Under the pieces are notes generated by a model, which did no database searches, was not told the DNA's origin, and saw only the letters and a program-made list of their open reading frames with translations. This document shows, in pieces, positions 57,330 to 64,000 of a DNA stretch of 64,000 bases. This DNA comes from Benincasa hispida (Eukaryota; Streptophyta; Magnoliopsida; Cucurbitales; Cucurbitaceae), in assembly GCF_009727055.1 (NCBI RefSeq), contig NC_052358.1:43754404-43818403 (forward strand). Direction: 5' to 3'. How positions within the stretch are numbered: the stretch's first letter is position 1; the number at the start of each line of letters is the position of its first letter. The translations under genes were made by a program, and so were the position numbers.

Positions 57330-58374
57330 ATCTTAGACACAAGAGAACGTTTGACCGGGTTGGTGAGATGGATTGAGTGGCTCTAAATTCTTCTTCTTTT
57401 TTATTTTCTTTTTTTTGCTCTTTGGGGCTTCTTTTATTTTTCAATTGCAATCCCATCCTTCTAATTTCTGTATATTTGAGGAGTTTGAGAATTTCATTTT
57501 AAATAAGTGGAGTCAAAGGACTGGAAAGGAAATGGTATGGTGCATATTTTAAATTTGGGAGGGCACATAAATAAATAAAAACACCTAGAAGGAGAAGAAG
57601 AACTGGGTGGCCCCACCAAAGCTTTGGGGTTTGATTCCATTCCAACCATAATATATTTTATTTTAAAACATTGTTTCTCTACCATATGTTTTTTGTTTTA
57701 TTTAAGGAGGGAAAATGAAAAAGGAAGAAAAAAGTGGAGGTATGTTGAGTTGTGCCTTCTAGAAGGTAAAATCAAGGCCAAGGTTTAGAGTTGAGTTTGC
57801 TCCACAAAGTCCCCATCAATTTAAGGAGGATAAATCCAAAAGGAACTAACCCACATTCAAATTTTCTTCCCTACTTTTTACTATCCACTTTTTACTTTTT
57901 CACAACACACTCTTACTAGAGATAGCTTTACTAAAGGGGTAACACCATTGAGATAGAGTTGTGAAGTGAGATTTTCCTTCAAAGTGTTTGAATCGAGTAA
58001 GAGAACGCGTAAGTGATAAATCGGTAGTTTTACTACTATTTTCACATATACATAGCTCATATGTTTATTCTATATTTCAGTATGTTAAAATAAATTAATG
58101 TAAGTGATTGGTCCATTAACGATCAAACTAGGAAAAATATATGCTCAATACTCTTTTATATTTAATGTATTTGGTTGTAAAAATGTCAATTTTGGAATGA
58201 ATTTGACATATTTGGATGTATATATAAGAATTATGTTATTTTTCCAAAATGCGAATGCATTTCCTACAAGACATGATAATGTAACCGTTGATAACTCCTA
58301 AAACTGTGAGAAAACTCTTGTGTGCAGTGGATTTTATGTAACTAGTTGGTTTATAAATATTTGATTTCAACATT
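57330..58374. other. Intergenic region between MYB gene and CACTA element
   Basis: AT-rich. Short open frames do not resemble proteins. No repeat recognised. Confidence 0.4.
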
Positions 58375-58390
58375 CACTACAAGAATTTGG

Positions 58391-58965
58391 TTGAATCCCG
58401 ACGATTGCGGGCGTAGGGATAAGTTAAAAACACTGTCGAGACAACCTTTTCCATGGTAAAGAAGTCGTCGGCAACACTGTCGGGGTACCATCGTCGGGGA
58501 AACCTTTCCTGACGGTTAGGAAACCCTGTTGTAGGGGAAAAGAATTATCTCGATGGATAAGAGTGGGGCTTTTCCTTCAACCCTGAAGAAAGCCGTCGAG
58601 AAAAAGGGACAACGCCCGACAGTCAGTTGTCGGAATTTATACGTTAGCCCGACGGCCGACCATCAAAATTTATTCTTTCGCTCGATGGCCAAGCGTCGGT
58701 ATTTATAGATAAGCCTGATGGTCTTCTGAACCGTTGGGATTTTTTTTTATCTTGACGGTTGGGTTGTGGTCGGGCATTTTATTTTAGGTCGATGGTGACG
58801 TGGACCGTCGAGAGATATCTAACGCCCGACGTTAATGACTGTCGGGCTATGTCTTTATCCCGACGGTCTCTATACACCGTCGAGATATCATTAAATCCAG
58901 ACGATATGAAGTCACCATCGGGAGTTCTTTGCCTGATCCCATGCCGTCGGAATTTCTTGAAATAA
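58391..58965. repeat. CACTA subterminal repeat array
   Basis: About twenty copies of variants of CCCGACGG, CCGTCGAG and GTCGGGA in both orientations within 575 bp, markedly richer in GC than their surroundings. In this family such arrays are binding sites for the element's own DNA-binding protein. Confidence 0.88.
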
Positions 58966-59999
58966 ATAAATAGATTTAAATATCTATTTAAATCTGTTAA
59001 TTTATTTTCTTTTTTTAGATATGTTTTTCTTTCTAAATGTCATACTTGTTTGAGTCTTATAAATGTCAATCAACTAAAATAAGATTGCCAAAATGAAGTA
59101 AATGTCCATAATAGATTAATAATATATTGAAAACACGTTTGAATGTACAACCTTAATCCACGAATTCTATAACATCCACAATTACACGATAACAAAGTAC
59201 AATCTAAATACGCTTCTTGCCGAGAGATGTATCTTCAACAAAAATCTCAAAATACCTACAAAATACAAATTTAAATAAGTTTAATGCTCAATAATATACC
59301 AATCTCAACTAAACAAACCAAGTTACCTCAATCATAAACAAACCTACAAACCAATAACTCAATCATAAACAAACCAAGAAACCAACTTACCTCAATCATA
59401 AACCCAACAAACCAACAAGCCAACTCATTCATAACTTAAACTTAACATACTTGTACTTAAATATAGATATGCAATCAACTGGAACAAACTAACTTACACA
59501 ATCAAACTAACTAACCTACACAATCAACTGAAACATCTCCCAACCCCCAAAGTTATTCTCAATCGTAATAAACAAATTAACTTACACAATCAACTGAAAC
59601 AAACTAACTTACACAATCAAACAAACTAACTTACACAATCAACTAAAACACCTCCCCATCCCCCACCCCCAAAATTATTCTCAATGGTAATAAACAAACA
59701 AACTTACATAATCAACTGAAACAAACTAACTTACACAATCAAACTAAGTTACACAATCATCAATCGCAATATACAAATCAACCGAAACACCTATAGGTTT
59801 ATGTTGTTACCATAACTGCAGGATAACAACATACACAATCATCTAATTTAGCATAAAATGAAATTCAAACTCAACTTTAGGATAACAACATTAACTATAC
59901 TTTACATAACTATACGTTTATGTTGTTACCATAACTGCAGGATAACAGCATACACAATCTTACAATTAAGTTTACTACGAAAGTCGAAGAGTTCATACC
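58966..59999. repeat. Non-coding CACTA interior with CAATCAACTGAAACAAACTAA repeats
   Basis: The interval 59280-59780 is built of irregular repeats of CTTACACAATCAACTGAAAC and AACAAACTAACTTAC. A duplicated ATAGGTTTATGTTGTTACCATAAC-like block occurs at about 59794 and 59909. No open frame is supported. Confidence 0.75.
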
Positions 60000-62900
60000 T
60001 AGTTCGATCTATCTTTCATGAGTTGTAAGAGCATAGCTTTCATATCCTCCATCTCAGTTTGTCTTTTGGCGTCTTGTTCATCCAATCTAGCCAATCTAGC
60101 CTATAAGAAGTCTATCTTGTTGTTGTCCCTCTATAATTCTTGTTGAAGATGCACTGGACAATGATCCCCTAGATTTTTTCACTTTTTTACCCTTTGGTGT
60201 CCTACCAAGGTGTTGGTAGGTACCAATGTGCAGCGAAGAAATCAGGATCCATAAGCACTTTAATTCATTAATTTTGGCAGAAAAGAAAACATGCTTCAAC
60301 AGGAAAAAATGAGTTTCATGACATACCTTTGAAGAACTTCCTCTAAGCTTTGATTCAGCTGCAAATCTCCACAGGATCTTGTTGTAGACCACCCCAAGAT
60401 TTTCTCTACTATCCTCTTGGAACTTAAGATTGAGTAGTGGGACTCAAAATAAGCTGGAATTAAGGGAATTTGGAGAAACTCATAGCAGCAACCATGTAGA
60501 AGAACACCCTTCTTCTCTCAATTTTTTCTCAAAATTTTTTGTTCGGTTGCCCTCCTCCAAAATACTCCTAAATCTTCTATATATTGCAGACATTCATGTA
60601 AAGAAGTTTGTTGCATGAGATGCACCTCATTCTTGGAGTTAATGAAGAGTTAAAGTGGGTTGTTGGTGAGCTAGTTCATGAAGTAAATGGAAAATCAATT
60701 TTTCCAACTTTGTGTTTTTTTCTTCTTTTTAAATTTTATCAAAATTGATTTCAAAAATCAATTTTATTTAATAAAACTGAAAATATAATTAATTTTATAA
60801 AATTAATTTCATAAATTAATTTTCTTTAATAAAATTAATAAATAATTATTTAAACAATTTAAATAAGTCTAATTAATTTAATATCAAATATTAAATTAAT
60901 TTTTAACACAATTCCATCTTCAAATATTTAAATCATATTTAAATATTATTTCTCCAAATTCATTTAATTCTAATTTAAACATTTCAAATTAACTTATCAC
61001 ACTATTCTAGAGTTTATCCATTTACGAGCTAGTAGGGGGACCTCGCGGACCTACAGATCATGGGCTCCAACAATCCGAGATTAATTGGCTAAACCCATTA
61101 GACCGGTCTAACCCCCATTCGTTAACTAATGGGTGATTCCACTAAAGCCCATAGCTGATCTCCCCTCATTGTAGATATATTATGTCCACTCGATATAACC
61201 ATGATTTGTAAGTTAACCCTTCACAGGTTGCTCGTAATAACGGTTTGGTCGAATCTCTGTTTTATCTCCGAAATTATCTCTTGTTCCTTAAGTTCCACTG
61301 ATCCCCTAATGAACAATTGATTTGTGATTCAATCAACAAATCGAATCACTCTCAGGCCAATGAGAGGGTGAGACCTCTTGTTTAAGACCCAAAATCAACA
61401 CTTGAAGGAACAACCTCTCTATTAACCCTAATCGGGTAGGAGTGAATTCCCTCTTGTACCCTATGCTCCCAACTATTCATTCGGTCTTATCCCCAAAATT
61501 GTAAGCTTATTGAGCAAATGCAATTGGTCTACTCTCACCGTTTGCAGATCAAAGGATGATCCCGAACAAACAGGAGTTCATAGTTAGATCAGGATTAAGG
61601 TTAAGTTACCTAGGTCATCGTTTTGAAATAGTCAGTCTTAAACAGTAAACAACACTATAAAGTAAGAGTGACAGGTTTCGTGGTCTGATCTTACACAAAA
61701 CTTATTTACACAGTACACCTTCACTCTTCATGTCTCAACATGCACGAAATAGGATCACTTCGTATGTAGCACTTTACAACTCTTTGTAACAACTACAGAG
61801 TAGGCCGCATTCAATAGTGTTACCAGAATAAGGTACTCAACCTTATTCATATACTATAGATTATTTTGACTATTTACTCGAAACTGATCTACTTGTATGT
61901 CTCCACATAAAGTTCAAGTACACATATAATAGTCAAGGGATTTAGGTTTATTGGATTTCTAAAAAAAAATATTTTCAATAACAACTTTATCGAATTCTCA
62001 GAATAAGTTCTAATATTTACAAAACCACAAGTTTTAGGACATAAAATCCAACACAAGGCCCAATCCTGGGCCTAACACCTGCCCGCATATTTCTTCATTT
62101 GATATTCGTTCGACCCTTCTTGGGGGGAGGATTCTCTCAACTCATCCATTTGACTATACATCAATAATTAAAACTAATTATTGTATGACAATTGTATATG
62201 AATAAAGTTACATTGAGGAATAAAAACTTACATATGCATCATTCGCAGTCTGACTAATAAAAGAGTTATCATTCCTATAATGTGTTTGCCTAAATAAGTC
62301 CACTAGATCCATTGGTTGACCGTCTGATCATTTTTGTAAAATAATTCACAAGAAAATGAGATATTAAGATGAGTGTACTTGAATCAGCTGTATGTGTATA
62401 CTTTATCCAACTTACCGTGGATTCTCTTATGCGTATGAAAGTTTTAGAACCAGCTGTATGAGTGTACTTTAAGGCTGACCTATTCCTTTGATTCGTCTCT
62501 ACCACTTTCTAAGAAAATGAGAAATTAAACTTCGTTAGAGTAAAAGTAATTTCTAGTCGGCGGATTCAAATTTGTTGCATAGAAAGTGCCAATTCTCTAT
62601 ATCTTCCTTAAGGCGATCAAGTGGGTGTGCTCGTGCCTCTTCAAGACTTGCATATTTCTTGTAGTGTTTATGTAGTTCCCCCTATACTCTTTGAATGAGT
62701 TTTTCATCTGTTCATCGATGAAATCATTGATCAGTTTACTGGTCAAGTCTAACACAAAATGATTTTGAATTAAGAAAAAAAAACTAATTATTATAGAAGC
62801 TGATGCATAGATAATTTGTAAAATATAAATTGACCATCTTACCAATAATCGACCCTTAACAAACTCTTATGTTTCTATTGGTACCTCTCTCCATGATCCA

Positions 62901-63100
62901 TAATGAACAAAAAAAGATTCCCGAACGTTGGTACCAATAGCATTGCTGAATCTTGTTGCATTGTTGCAAGTTGGTTTCTGCCATTCAGGGTCAATCTCGA
63001 TAGGAATTCTCCCCAATTTTTGAACATATTTATCCAGATCAACATTTTGAGAGTATCCACGTCCAGTCCTAGTAGTCATATTACCAAACTTTGAAAAAAA
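60000..63100 (-). pseudogene. CACTA plant-transposase (Transposase_24-like) gene, decayed
   Basis: Reading right to left: GRGYSQNVDLDKYVQKLGRI, IPIEIDPEWQKP and VHYGSWREVP (63079-62867); KEYRGNY and LKRHEHTHL (about 62700-62600); NQRNRSALKYTHTAGSKTF and THYRNDNSFISQTANDAY (62505-62220); and after the solo LTR a predicted coiled-coil tail, LDEQDAKRQTEMEDM..LLQLMKDRSN (60090-60000). This order matches the Ptta/En/Spm plant transposase family. An 80-bp tandem duplication (62372-62475) repeats the KYTHTA block. Frames are broken and exon borders were not resolved. Confidence 0.78.
60211..62053 (-). mobile_element. Solo LTR 'i', family B, 1843 bp, with perfect target duplication
   Basis: On the plus strand it runs TGTTGG...CCAACA, perfect 6-bp terminal inverted repeats, flanked by CAAGG at 60206-60210 and 62054-62058. 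On the minus strand it starts TGTTGGATTTTATGTCC and follows the family B order. Removing it rejoins the CACTA sequence (CCTACCAAGG with CCCAATCC). It is the best-defined LTR in the window and fixes the family's true ends. Confidence 0.93.
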
Positions 63101-63115
63101 TTATACATCGTTAGT

Positions 63116-64000
63116 TTAATGAAACATTAGTTTATATAAAAATGTGTCTCTAAAATAATCTATATTATCTCCCATAGAGGATGATGTGCCAACGGGCTCA
63201 GACTGTAAGTACTCCAGTATTGCCTCATCATCAGTATGACCTACCATTGTTCTTGTGTAAGCGATAATATATATGTTATACAACAATTTGTAAGTTATGA
63301 AATGGAAAAGAAACAAGTGTTTAACTTACATGCGCATGGAGAAAATACATATTTACATGTTTATTTTGTATCATTAAGATGTTCATCGAAACTTAAACTC
63401 TTATTAGAAGATGATTGGACATCTTCTTCCTCGTCATTTATGAAGTCATCATCAACTCTTTGAGTTATCCGTTCTTCTACGACTGTAGGATCAACATCAA
63501 CTCTACATAAACTGATATCATTCATTGATTCATCGACTGTACAAGTAATACTATTCACCACTTCTAACAAGTCATGTTGGTCATTCTCACATTCTTCTGC
63601 TTCTGGCATGTCTCATACACGCTTGTTTTGGACTACTTGTACCACCTTCCAATTATTACCATATTTAGGATCGTTGATGTAAAACACTTGTTTGGCTTGA
63701 CTGGCAAATACAAAAGGCTCGTTAACAAACTAATGACGAGTTGTATTAATTAATATATACCCCAAATCTATGTGTACTCTGTTGCTCTTTTTAGGGTCTG
63801 TATCGAATCAAGTACACTTAAACATAATTACATGTCTTCTCTTGGCATACTGAAAGTCCAATACTTCATTGACAACACCATAGAAATTATGGAGATCACC
63901 TCCACCTTCACTTTCTGAAGGCACCATGATCCCGCTATTTTGCGTACTCTGACAATTATCACGCTCAATACTATTATAACGTACTCTATTTATAATGAAT
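63116..64000 (-). pseudogene. CACTA-associated ORF with DUF4216-like domain, decayed
   Basis: Right to left from the window edge: TQNSGIMVPSESE, DLHNFYGVVNEVLDFQYA, VIMFKCT, HIDLGYILINTTRH, FVNEPFVFASQAKQVFYIND and MPEAEECENDQHDLLE, matching the C-terminal part of the transposase-linked protein of plant CACTA elements. At least three stops interrupt it, each explained by one C:G to T:A change (Trp after FKCT, Gln after TTRH, Trp after NKRV at 63613-63615). Confidence 0.8.

Larger units (their letters stand above)
58375..64000 (-). mobile_element. CACTA (En/Spm) transposon, left end to window edge
   Basis: Begins CACTACAAGAATTTGG, the typical CACTA terminal sequence, followed by a subterminal array of GC-rich motifs. 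Transposon genes lie on the minus strand (60000-60210 and 62054-64000). The other end lies beyond 64000. The three bases outside the end are ATT (58372-58374). A solo LTR at 60211-62053 is a later insertion. Confidence 0.88.

Overview
The window is plant nuclear DNA: AT-rich and dense in copia-type LTR retrotransposons, LINE debris and a CACTA transposon, with two host genes that have eudicot-type introns. A cucurbit is my guess from the general look of the repeats, but nothing here proves the family. Two exact copies of a sequencing-library junction adapter and a run of 20 N show that this is a draft short-read assembly.

Layout. Positions 1-17155 are one decayed Ty1/copia element on the + strand (gag, zinc knuckle, protease, integrase, RT, RNase H, 3' LTR). 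It has been split by a set of nested solo LTRs: one at 3217-10978 that holds three more, and one at 11103-14638 that holds a further 1.67 kb insert. Most boundaries can be placed to the base because the 5-bp target duplications are still readable and the copia reading frame resumes across each insert. Positions 17674-22012 are a second copia element on the - strand with about 210-bp LTRs. Its gag-to-integrase part is replaced by the 3' end and LTR of a + strand element.

Positions 22873-41696 hold the main host gene. It is an HDC1-type (Rxt3-domain) subunit of histone deacetylase complexes, with 11 coding exons, 808 residues, an 8-nt microexon and about 16.4 kb of introns filled with LINE and SINE debris and local duplications. 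Positions 42437-45920 are a degenerate tandem array invaded by another LTR. About 46480-47110 is an old LTR remnant, and 47640-49180 (-) may hold a small gene of unknown function. Positions 50125-52830 form a near-palindrome with arms of about 1.25 kb. About 53640-55260 is a second copy of the 1.6-kb LTR-like family seen at 12.1 kb.

Positions 55568-57070 (-) are an intact three-exon R2R3-MYB with an EAR repression motif. Position 58375 to the right edge is a CACTA (En/Spm) element whose terminus, GC-rich subterminal repeats and decayed transposon genes (- strand) are visible. A clean 1843-bp solo LTR sits inside it.

The two host genes are both transcriptional repressors, but nothing in the sequence links their regulation. 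The remainder is transposon turnover: insertion into older copies, LTR-LTR recombination to solo LTRs, and C:G to T:A decay of coding sequence.
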